Shown piece by piece: positions 26,835 through 33,814 of a stretch of 64,000 bases of DNA. Source of the stretch: Streptomyces geranii. GTDB taxonomy: Bacteria > Actinomycetota > Actinomycetes > Streptomycetales > Streptomycetaceae. Position numbers and translations under genes: made by a program. The DNA lies in the NCBI RefSeq assembly GCF_002954775.1, contig NZ_PJME01000007.1:186001-250000 (forward strand), in the 5' to 3' direction. The notes under the pieces are model-generated. The model did no database searches and had not been told where the DNA came from. It was given only the letters and a program-made list of their open reading frames with translations. Position 1 is the stretch's first letter, and every line of letters begins with the position of its first letter.

Positions 26835-28741
26835 CGGGCGGCCTCCTTCCTGGTGGCGGGGCGGGTGGGGCGGGGCGCCGGGGCGCGGCGGGCGGGGCCG
26901 TCGAAGAACGCGACGATGTGGTCGGTGACCTGGTGCGCGTAGCGGCTGTTGATCAGCATGCTCTCGTGGGTGGCGCCCTCGACGACCACGGTCGCGGTGC
27001 GGGCGCCGACATGGGCCGCGGCCAACTCCCGGTGCAGCAGCAGCTGTTCGGGGTTGCGGTCGACGGTCCGCTGGGCGGAGACGACGAGCGCGGGCACGCC
27101 CTCGATCCGGGCGAGCGCTCCCTTGAAGGACCTGAAGTCGGCCCGTACGGCCTTCCATTCGCGGCGGGCGGCCTCCCACATCCGGGCGTCCGCGTACTGC
27201 GCGAAGACCTTCTTCCGGTAGGCGTACGGCAGTTCGGCGATCCAGCCCGGACGGCTGAGGAGGATTCCGGTGCCCAGCCGCAGCGCCCGGCTCACGGCGG
27301 CGAAGTTCCCGGCCAGGCCCTTCTCGTCCGGGCCGAGGCCGCTGGTGAACTGGCCGGGGTGGGAGGAGTCGAGGTAGACGATGCCCTGGAGCCGGTCGCC
27401 CAGGTGCCGGGCGGCGCGGCGGGCCAGCTCGCCGCCGATGGAGTGGCCGACGAGGATCACCTTGCGGTGCGGGGCCACGGAGCCGTTCACCAGGTCGACG
27501 AGGTCGTGGACGGACTCCGACAGCCGGAAGGAGGTGGCGGCGGCGCGACGGCTGCCCGCGTATCCGGCGCGGGCGTAGGCGATGACCCCGAACCGGGTCT
27601 CGTAGCAGAGCTGTTCGGCGATCCAGGCGTAGTGCTCGCTGGTCGACAGCAGACCACTGGCGAGTACGACGACGGGCTGTTCGGGGTCGCCGGGCGCGTA
27701 CTCCTCGTACTGGAGGCGGTTGCCGTGCCGGGTGGTCAGGGTGCGGGAGGTGTGCCAGCCCTCGGTGGTGCGCAGCCGGCGGCGCACGGCGGTGAGGGCG
27801 GCTGCGGCGGTGCCGCCCGCGAGTGCGGCGAGCGCGGCCGGTACGGCACGGTCGTCGCGTGCGGCGGCGGCCGGGTGGGACCTGGGGGCGCTGGTGTAGG
27901 CGACCAGGGGGTGGAAGGCGGGGAAGGCGGTCACGAACCTGCCGAGGCCCATGAGGTAGCCGTTGGCCACATGGAACGTGGCGGCGCTCGTGATCATGGA
28001 GCGGGTCAGGGTGCCGCCCCGGGCGTAGGCGAGCGGGAAGAGGCACTCCAGGGCCAGTACGCCGTGGGTGAGCGCCTTGGCGGTCCTCGGGTGCTCCTGG
28101 GTCCAGCGGAACATGCCGTCGTGGCCGTACGTCCGGGTGCGCATCACTCCGCCGAGGGCGGTCGCGTCGCGCCAGGGTTTGCCGAAGAGCTTGACCCAAC
28201 CGGACACCGCGTAGGCCAGGTTGGCCTGGAGGGCCGCGTACCAGAGAAGCGCGTCCTTGGCGGCGAGCGAGGGCACCAGCCGGGCGGCGCCGGTGGCCAG
28301 CTGCACCAGCGTGGCGACCTGGTCGGAGCCGTCGCCGCCGTAGTGGTGGCGGGGTGAGAGCACGGCGGACGACGCGCCGAGGAACAGGTTGCCCGCGCCC
28401 CGCCAGCGGGAGTCGCCGGGCAGCAGCATGCCGACGGCCACGGCGGAGCGGACGGCGTGCAGGGCGGTGGTGGTCCGCACGCCGCTGACGCCGTCGACCA
28501 GCCGGCGGGTGAGGGGGCCGGCTCCGGCGAGGTACTGCCGGGCGACCTCCCAGTCGTTCATGCCGCCCTTCTCGATGTCCTTCCGCTGGGTCAGGTACTC
28601 CAGCGAGGACTGCAGACTGGACACGGCGGCCAGCCGCTCGGACATGCCGATCGCGCGATCCCGGTCGACCGGAGCCGGTCCGAACACCGCAGAGACGACC
28701 CTTCCCGGAATGACGGGAGGAATTTTTCCGCTGAATTTCAC
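26831..28741 (-). CDS. HTTM/SdpB-like membrane domain fused to an alpha/beta hydrolase
   Basis: A 636-aa two-part protein. Residues ~90-330 have several membrane helices with the block YAALQANLAYAVSGWVKLFG followed by KPWRDATALGGVMRTRTYG, which resembles the HTTM domain of vitamin-K-carboxylase-like and SdpB proteins. Residues ~335-615 are an alpha/beta hydrolase with nucleophile Ser-434 (VGHSIGGE), likely acid Asp-458 or later, and His-592 (GATHES). The GTG start has GAGGAG 3 bases before it. A 126-base gap with a strong hairpin separates it from the peptide gene; the next gene overlaps by 4 bases. The hydrolase could act on the peptide (cleavage, ester or thioester release) at the membrane. 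The fusion itself is unusual. Confidence 0.75.
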   Translation of the reverse strand: MKFSGKIPPVIPGRVVSAVFGPAPVDRDRAIGMSERLAAVSSLQSSLEYLTQRKDIEKGGMNDWEVARQYLAGAGPLTRRLVDGVSGVRTTTALHAVRSAVAVGMLLPGDSRWRGAGNLFLGASSAVLSPRHHYGGDGSDQVATLVQLATGAARLVPSLAAKDALLWYAALQANLAYAVSGWVKLFGKPWRDATALGGVMRTRTYGHDGMFRWTQEHPRTAKALTHGVLALECLFPLAYARGGTLTRSMITSAATFHVANGYLMGLGRFVTAFPAFHPLVAYTSAPRSHPAAAARDDRAVPAALAALAGGTAAAALTAVRRRLRTTEGWHTSRTLTTRHGNRLQYEEYAPGDPEQPVVVLASGLLSTSEHYAWIAEQLCYETRFGVIAYARAGYAGSRRAAATSFRLSESVHDLVDLVNGSVAPHRKVILVGHSIGGELARRAARHLGDRLQGIVYLDSSHPGQFTSGLGPDEKGLAGNFAAVSRALRLGTGILLSRPGWIAELPYAYRKKVFAQYADARMWEAARREWKAVRADFRSFKGALARIEGVPALVVSAQRTVDRNPEQLLLHRELAAAHVGARTATVVVEGATHESMLINSRYAHQVTDHIVAFFDGPARRAPAPRPTRPATRKEAAR

Positions 28742-28810
28742 GGGCTCCTCTTTCCTGACTTTCGTGTCGTTCGTGGTAACCTTCGTTCGAGCTATTTGCC
28801 TCAGGGCACA

Positions 28811-28843
28811 CTGCCGGGCCAGAACACACCTCTGGCCCGGCAG
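28811..28843 (-). terminator. Strong hairpin after the peptide gene
   Basis: CTGCCGGGCCAGA (28811-28823) and TCTGGCCCGGCAG (28831-28843) form a perfect 13-bp stem with a 7-base loop, 25 bases past the stop of the peptide gene and 70 bases before the hydrolase fusion. There is no T-run. It probably gives partial termination or protects a short, abundant peptide mRNA, as seen after precursor genes in many peptide operons. Confidence 0.65.
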
Positions 28844-28867
28844 TTCTCATGTGGGTGCCTGATCAGG

Positions 28868-29158
28868 TCAGACGGTGCCGCCGGCCGCCGCGGCCTGGGC
28901 GTTCGCGGCGTTCGCGACGGCCTGGTTGGCGTCCGCGGCGGCCTGGTTCGCCTCGACCGCGCTGGCGGCGCCGACCACCTGGGCGACACCGCCCGCGGCC
29001 TGGGCCAGATCCGCCAGTCCGCCCAGCGCGTTGAGGGCGTTGGCGGCGTTCGCCACCCGGCCGATGCGCGGGGTGCCGAGGGTGGGGCGTGCGGACGTGA
29101 GGATGACGCCCTCGACGGGGAGGTCCATGCGGTCCATTGCCTTGGCGATGCTGCTCAT
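28868..29158 (-). CDS. Candidate exported precursor peptide, 96 aa
   Basis: Composition is split sharply. Residues 1-34 hold all five basic residues (K6, R10, R24, R31, R34) and read like a leader. Residues 35-96 have no Lys, Arg, His, Cys, Met, Phe, Tyr or Trp and are 27 Ala, 7 Asn, 7 Gly and 5 Gln of 62, with heptad-like repeats ANQAAAD/ANQAVAN. This core should be helical, mildly acidic and membrane-active or self-assembling. AAAGGA lies 8 bases before the ATG. It is first in the operon, flanked by hairpins on both sides. No Cys and few Ser/Thr argue against lanthipeptide or sactipeptide chemistry. Function is inferred from context. Confidence 0.7.
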   Translation of the reverse strand: MSSIAKAMDRMDLPVEGVILTSARPTLGTPRIGRVANAANALNALGGLADLAQAAGGVAQVVGAASAVEANQAAADANQAVANAANAQAAAAGGTV

Positions 29159-29306
29159 TCGCTTTTTCCTTTCGGTCCGAGGGCCTGGGAATTTCTTTTT
29201 CCCTGCCCTTCGAGAGAAACAGTACGGCGGGCGGTCCGGCCGCCACATCGATAAAAATGCCGATTCCTTGAGTGACCTGGTTCACAGCAATTGGGCGGGC
29301 ATGGGA

Positions 29307-29336
29307 AAAGGCCCGGACCGTGTGGTCCGGGCCTTT
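29307..29336. terminator. Perfect terminator between oxidoreductase and peptide genes
   Basis: AAAGGCCCGGACC, loop of 4, GGTCCGGGCCTTT: a 13-bp stem flanked by A and T runs on both sides, the best intrinsic terminator in the window. It ends the oxidoreductase transcript 38 bases after its stop, so the peptide gene must have its own promoter in 29159-29306 (an AT-rich patch, ATAAAAATG, lies near 29250). Confidence 0.8.
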
Positions 29337-29373
29337 CAGAAATGCCGGTTCGGCGGTTCGGCGGTTCCGCAGT

Positions 29374-30786
29374 TCAGCGAAGGCGGCGCAGTGCCGACGC
29401 CGCCGCGTTCGCGCCGCACATGCCGTGCGCGCCGGCGCCGGGCGGTGTCGCCGCCGAGCAGATGTACATGCCCGGTACGCCGGTGCTGTACGGGTCGAGC
29501 GCGGCACGCGGACGCAGGACGAGCTGGCGGGCGGTGTTCGCCCCGGCGACGACGTCACCGCCCACGTAGTTCGGGTTGTACGACGCGAAGCCGGCCGGGG
29601 AGCGGACGGCCAGGTCGAGGACCCGTTCGCGGAAACCGGGGGCGAACCGTTCGATCTGCGCGACGACCGCCTCGGTGGCGTCGCCGTCGTAGCCGTGCGG
29701 AACGTGCGCGTACGTCCAGACCGGGTGGACGTCGCCCTTCGAGCGCAGCGGATCGGCCAGGTACTGCTGGCCGACCAGGACGAAGGGCCGCTCCGGCAGC
29801 CGACCGGCGTGCACGGCCCGCTCGGCGGCGGCGACCTCCTCGTACCGCCCGCCGAGATGGACCGTACCGGCCCGGCGCGCGGCCTCGTTGGTCCAGGGCA
29901 CCCCGCCCTGGACGGCGAAGTCGACCTTGAAGGCGCCGGGGCCGTGGCGGTACCGCCGGTAGGCGCGAGCCACCCGCCCCGGCAGCCGGTCGCCCAGGAT
30001 GTCGGCCACCGCGCGGGGCGCGAGGTCGAAGAGGACCGCGTCGGCCGGGGGCAGGTCGGCGGGGGAGCGTACCCGCACGCCGGTCTCGATCCGGCCGCCG
30101 AACTCCGTGAGCAGCGCGGCGAGCGCGTCGCCGATCGCCCGCGAGCCGCCCGCCGCGACGGGCCAGCCGTGCCGGTGACCGGCGGCGATGATCGTCAGGC
30201 CGACGGCGGCACTGGCCGGCCGGTGGAACGGGCGGAACGCGTGCGCGGCCACCCCGGCGAAGAGCGCGCGGGCGGTCTCCGACCGCCACAGCCGGGCCAC
30301 CGCGTCGGCGGGCAGCAGGGCCTGCGGGCCGAACGCGGCCAGCCGCAGGGGATGCCGGGGCAGCTGGGTGAGCGGTCGCATGATGTCCTCGGCGAGCGCG
30401 TCGTAGCCCTCCGCGAGCGGCCCGAACACCCGGCGCCACCGGCGCCCGTCGCGCTCGCCGAGGCCGTCGGCGGTCTCTGCGACCGACCGATGCAGCACCC
30501 CGGCCGCGCCGGAGTCCAGCGGATGCGCGCAGTCGATCTCCGGCAGACACCACCGCAGCCCGTGCCGGGCCAGGTCGAGGCCGCGCAGGAAGGGCGAGCC
30601 GACGGCCATGGGGTGGGTGGCGGAGCAGTGGTCGTGCAGCAGTCCCGGGGTCAGCTCGCTGGTGCGGGTGCCGCCGCCGATGGTGTCGGCGGCCTCCAGC
30701 ACGGTGACCTCCACACCCTCCCGCGCGAGGAACACGGCAGCCGCGAGCCCGTTCGGACCGCTGCCCACCACAATGGCCGTACTCAT
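29374..30786 (-). CDS. FAD-dependent phytoene-desaturase-like oxidoreductase (copy B)
   Basis: A 470-aa paralogue of the protein at 21173, with FAD motifs TAIVVGSGPNGLAAAVFLAREG at the N-terminus, GGGTRTSELTPG and the C-terminal CSAATPPGAGAHGMCGANAAA. Shared features such as NPNYVGGD and YAHVPHGY-type segments show recent common origin. AGGAG precedes the ATG by 4 bases. It lies between the sensor kinase and the peptide gene, on the same strand, with a 33-bp perfect palindrome upstream. It may oxidise the peptide, a lipid or a carotenoid-like substrate; sequence alone does not decide. Confidence 0.87.
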   Translation of the reverse strand: MSTAIVVGSGPNGLAAAVFLAREGVEVTVLEAADTIGGGTRTSELTPGLLHDHCSATHPMAVGSPFLRGLDLARHGLRWCLPEIDCAHPLDSGAAGVLHRSVAETADGLGERDGRRWRRVFGPLAEGYDALAEDIMRPLTQLPRHPLRLAAFGPQALLPADAVARLWRSETARALFAGVAAHAFRPFHRPASAAVGLTIIAAGHRHGWPVAAGGSRAIGDALAALLTEFGGRIETGVRVRSPADLPPADAVLFDLAPRAVADILGDRLPGRVARAYRRYRHGPGAFKVDFAVQGGVPWTNEAARRAGTVHLGGRYEEVAAAERAVHAGRLPERPFVLVGQQYLADPLRSKGDVHPVWTYAHVPHGYDGDATEAVVAQIERFAPGFRERVLDLAVRSPAGFASYNPNYVGGDVVAGANTARQLVLRPRAALDPYSTGVPGMYICSAATPPGAGAHGMCGANAAASALRRLR

Positions 30787-31087
30787 ACGACTCCTGCGTC
30801 TCGTCGGCGAGGGGCGCCGGTCCGCAACAACGGAGGACGGGCGAGCGGCAGGCAACGGGAAAGTGATGGACCGGGCCCCTCGAAAGACCCGGTCCGGGCC
30901 GTTTCACCACTCTGCGGGGCTAGGTCTGTCGTCAAATTGACGACAGACCTAGTGAGAACGCCCCGGCGCCTTGGTGCCTCGACGCTAGGCGGCGGGCCTG
31001 CCGGGCGCCATTCGCAGAATTGCCTAATTCACGCCCCGACCACCCCCGACCACCCCCGGCGGGCTCGTCGGAGTTCGGCAGGGCGCG
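30787..31087. other. Control region upstream of oxidoreductase copy B
   Basis: This 301-base gap has no gene. It contains the 33-bp palindrome at 30920-30952 and, closer to the gene, a hairpin GGACCGGG/CCCGGTCC (30868-30895, loop 12) in what would be the leader RNA. The word GGTCCGGGCC at 30891-30900 is the same as one arm of the terminator at 29324-29333. Confidence 0.6.
30920..30952. promoter_or_regulatory. 33-bp perfect palindrome, probable operator
   Basis: Arms CTAGGTCTGTCGTCAA and TTGACGACAGACCTAG are exact reverse complements around a single central A. With no room for a loop it is a protein-binding dyad rather than a terminator. It lies 134 bases before oxidoreductase copy B and just after the sensor kinase gene. 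The NarL-type response regulator encoded at 32557-33234 is the likely ligand. Confidence 0.65.
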
Positions 31088-32428
31088 TCAGATCGCGTCC
31101 CAGTTCATGTCGGGCTCCGGCTCCTTGCGCCCGTTCCGCTTGGCGTGGCGCCCCGAATGCCCACGGGGCGACGGGACTTGGGCGACGGAACGTTCCGTGG
31201 CCGGGGGCGCGGCCTCCGTACGTACGGGGAAATGGGCGATGAGCCACCAGCCGCCGTCGTCGGCCGGGCCCGCCGCCAGGGAGCCGCCGACCGCCTCGAC
31301 CCGCTCACGCAGACCGATCAGCCCGTAGCCGCCATGGCCGCCGGTGGGCCGCGGGGCCTTGCAGGCGGACCCCTCGTTGTACACGTCCACCCGCAGCAGC
31401 TCGTCCCGGGTGCGATGCACACGCACCGTCGCCGGAGCACCAGGCGCGTGCCGTCGTACGTTCGTCAGCGCCTCCTGCACCACGCGGTGCACCGCCGAGC
31501 CCACCTCGGGCAGCAGGGTGCTGCGCCGGGCGGCGCCGGTGATCTCCAGCTGGGCGGTGGAACCGGCCTGGTCGCCGAACGCCGAGACCAGCTTGGTGAG
31601 TTCGGCGTACGGCTCCTCGGGGCGCTCGATCGTGGTCTGCCCGCCCTCCTCGCGCAGTACGCGGATCAGCCGGCGCATGGAGTCCATGGTCCGCTGCCCG
31701 GCCTCGGCGATGTTGCCCAGGATCGGGCCGACTTGATGCGGCGAGCTTTCGTGGATCACCCCGGCGGCGTGTGCCTGCGCGATGATGCCCGTCACATGGT
31801 GGGCGACGAAGTCGTGCAGTTCCCGGGCGAGTTGGATCCGCTCGGCGAGCCGGATCGCGTCGATCGTACGGCTGCGGCGGGCGTCCAGAGTGCGCAGATA
31901 GCAGCCCGCGCCGACCGCGCCGCCGACGGCGAACGTCAGCAGGAAGGGGTACGTCAGGGTGATTCCGGTGCCCCCGGTGCGCAGGGGTTCGTCGATCACG
32001 CTGGCCCCCATCGCGGCGGCCAGGGCCAGGGCGGTGCCGGGGCGGTCGACGCTGCGGCAGGTGCGGGCCAGCAGGACCAGCATGCAGGCCGTCTCCAGCA
32101 GGCCCCACTCGGGCATGGCCCAGCCCATCAGGCAGGTGGTCAGGGTGACCGTCGTCGAGACGGCCGCCGAGACCCCCGCCCGCCACTCGATGCTCAGCCG
32201 TGGGTCGGGCGCGAGCACCAGCGCCAGGGCCAGGGGGCCGGTCACGAGCGGCAGCCAGTCGACGGGGCCGCGCTGCTGCGACCCGATGATCCCCAGGTCG
32301 ACCAGCCACAGCAGGCCCAGGGCCGGGTACAGGGTGCGGTGGTCGAGCCGTCGTAAGGGCAACCGGCAGGGCCCGGGACGCGGTTGGGTCGCTCGTGCCG
32401 AGAGTGCCGCGAGTGACGAAGTTGTCAT
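31088..32428 (-). CDS. Sensor histidine kinase, NarL/DesK group
   Basis: A 446-aa membrane kinase. About six hydrophobic segments fill residues ~30-180 with almost no outside loop, so it likely senses a membrane or lipid-soluble signal. The HisKA_3 phospho-acceptor is His-205 (ARELHDFVAHHVTGI), and the ATPase part has the N-box HRVVQEALTNVRRHA and GGYGLIGLRERVEAVGG. A basic tail follows (GRHAKRNGRKEPEPD). TAGCCT lies 8 bases before the ATG, so the mRNA may be leaderless. It would phosphorylate the response regulator at 32557, and the pair lies at the head of the peptide locus. Confidence 0.92.
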   Translation of the reverse strand: MTTSSLAALSARATQPRPGPCRLPLRRLDHRTLYPALGLLWLVDLGIIGSQQRGPVDWLPLVTGPLALALVLAPDPRLSIEWRAGVSAAVSTTVTLTTCLMGWAMPEWGLLETACMLVLLARTCRSVDRPGTALALAAAMGASVIDEPLRTGGTGITLTYPFLLTFAVGGAVGAGCYLRTLDARRSRTIDAIRLAERIQLARELHDFVAHHVTGIIAQAHAAGVIHESSPHQVGPILGNIAEAGQRTMDSMRRLIRVLREEGGQTTIERPEEPYAELTKLVSAFGDQAGSTAQLEITGAARRSTLLPEVGSAVHRVVQEALTNVRRHAPGAPATVRVHRTRDELLRVDVYNEGSACKAPRPTGGHGGYGLIGLRERVEAVGGSLAAGPADDGGWWLIAHFPVRTEAAPPATERSVAQVPSPRGHSGRHAKRNGRKEPEPDMNWDAI

Positions 32429-32556
32429 ACAACCGGAGGCTAGGCATGCTCATGTCTCCCTGACAGGCGGTGGATCAATCTGTGGGCAGGGACACAGGGC
32501 GGCCACAGGATCTTCACGCACCGGGCCGCGGGCCGGAACCCGTCGGGCGGGAGCCG

Positions 32557-33234
32557 TCAACGCGCCGTCCGGACAGTCCCGTTGGCCCACGCCCACGCGG
32601 CCACCTCGACGCGGTTGCGGACGCCGAGCTTGTGGTGGATATGGCCCAGATGGGTCTTCACGGTCGACAGCGACAGACACAGCTCGTCGCTGATCTCCTG
32701 GTTGGTGCGGCCCACCGCGACCAGCCGGGCGACCTCCAACTCCCGCACGCTGAGCGCCGATTCGGACACACCGTGGCCGTTCGCCGGCACCGTCGCCCGC
32801 TCCTCCAGCTGCTTCAGCAGCCGGACCGTCACCGCCGGCGAGATCAGGGCGTCGCCGCGCGCCGCCGCCCGTACCGCCTCGACCAGCAGCGCCGGGGTGG
32901 CGTCCTTCAGCAGGAAACCGCAAGCTCCGTTGCGCAGCGCGATGTTGAGGTAGTCGTCCTGGTCGAAACTGGTGACCACCACGACCTGGGTCGGGTGCGT
33001 CGCCCCGGGGCCGGACAGCAGTCGGGCCACCTCCAGCCCGTCCAGCTTCGGCATCCGGACGTCCACCAGACAGACGTCGGGCCGCAGCGCGCGAGCCAAC
33101 TCCACGCAGGTGAGGCCGTCGGGGGCCTCTCCGACCACCTCGATGCCCTCCTGGGCGTCGAGGATGAGACGGAAACCGGTCCGGATCAGATCCTGATCGT
33201 CGGCGATCAATACACGCGTCGGAGTGCTGCTCAC
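32557..33234 (-). CDS. NarL-family response regulator
   Basis: The 225-aa protein (GTG 33234) has a receiver domain with acidic pocket ADDQ, phospho-acceptor Asp in CLVDVRMPKLDG, the switch Thr/Ser in VVVTSFDQD and Lys in FLLKDATP, followed by a LuxR HTH (LSVRELEVARLVAVGRTNQEIS ... STVKTHLGHIHHKLGVRNRVE). The frame could extend to an ATG at 33336, but that N-terminus is Arg/Pro-rich noise. The kinase lies downstream, 128 bases away. Likely activates the peptide locus, perhaps through the 33-bp palindrome. Confidence 0.92.
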   Translation of the reverse strand: MSSTPTRVLIADDQDLIRTGFRLILDAQEGIEVVGEAPDGLTCVELARALRPDVCLVDVRMPKLDGLEVARLLSGPGATHPTQVVVVTSFDQDDYLNIALRNGACGFLLKDATPALLVEAVRAAARGDALISPAVTVRLLKQLEERATVPANGHGVSESALSVRELEVARLVAVGRTNQEISDELCLSLSTVKTHLGHIHHKLGVRNRVEVAAWAWANGTVRTAR

Positions 33235-33432
33235 CCGGCCGAGGATGTCATGGAACAGGCGGCCGGTCCGGCGGTCCGCGGAATGCCGGTCTCCGCAGGG
33301 GCGGAAGGACCGAGGCCGATCGGCCGATGCCCGCACCCAGGGATCGGTCGAACGGTCGATGCCCGGGGCGCGCGGGTCACGGAAGAGTCACACCGCGCAC
33401 TCGTCCGAACCCCTCCGACCAAGGCAGGCATC

Positions 33433-33786
33433 ATGGCAGTGGACAGCTCTGACCGACTCAGCGGCCGGGAACTGGAGATCCTCCTCCTGGCGGCGCACGG
33501 AATGTCGGACGCGGACATGTCCCACCAGTTGTCGATCTCCCCTCGCACGGTCGCCTCCCACATGCGCAGCATCCGGGAGAAGCTGTGCGCGAAGAACCGC
33601 ACGCATCTCGTCGCGTTGGCGCTGCGGGCGGGAATCCTCGCGCTGTGGACGGACCGTACGGACCGTACGGACCGTACGGACCGCACGGAGCGTGCCGAAC
33701 GTGTGGACCGTGCGGAACGTACAGACGAAACGTTCCGCTTGACGGGGCGGCGCGGGGTCCGGGCACAGACCCCCACTGCCGCGTAG
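33433..33786 (+). CDS. Orphan LuxR-type HTH protein with Asp-Arg-Thr repeat tail
   Basis: A 117-aa protein made of a LuxR/NarL HTH (LSGRELEILLLAAHGMSDADMSH, SISPRTVASHMRSIREKLCAKNRTHL; residues ~10-62) with no receiver domain. Its C-terminus has eight copies of a [DE]-R-[TAV] triplet (residues ~74-97) followed by a short tail. It is divergent from the response regulator gene, with ~200 bases between. Unlike the fragment at 17376 it has its own ATG and looks intact. Probably a constitutive DNA-binding regulator of the peptide locus or its own promoter. Confidence 0.75.
   Translation: MAVDSSDRLSGRELEILLLAAHGMSDADMSHQLSISPRTVASHMRSIREKLCAKNRTHLVALALRAGILALWTDRTDRTDRTDRTERAERVDRAERTDETFRLTGRRGVRAQTPTAA
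33652..33723 (+). repeat. Eight 9-bp tandem repeats inside the orphan LuxR gene
   Basis: The unit GACCGTACG is repeated exactly three times, then five diverged copies follow. It is in frame, so changes in copy number would lengthen or shorten the charged tail without a frameshift. Confidence 0.85.
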
Positions 33787-33814
33787 GGGGAGAGGCGGGG
33801 CCCGTCGGACGCCG

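Noticed and set aside
26169-28850. 893-aa frame covering the SdpA-like gene and hydrolase region
   Set aside because: Only its last ~221 residues (from ATG 26834) are real; the rest is an Arg/Pro-rich shadow of the hydrolase fusion.
28868-29158. Lanthipeptide, sactipeptide or thiopeptide precursor
   Set aside because: The core has no Cys and only two Ser/Thr, and no LanB/C/M, radical SAM or YcaO gene is in the window.
29272-31242. 656-aa plus-strand frame over oxidoreductase copy B
   Set aside because: Antisense shadow with biased composition and no family features.
33652-33723. CRISPR-like array
   Set aside because: Units are 9 bp, adjacent without spacers and in a coding frame; a simple tandem repeat.
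32470-33786. 438-aa plus-strand frame ending in the LuxR HTH
   Set aside because: The first ~320 codons are antisense to the response regulator; only the part from ATG 33433 is a gene.
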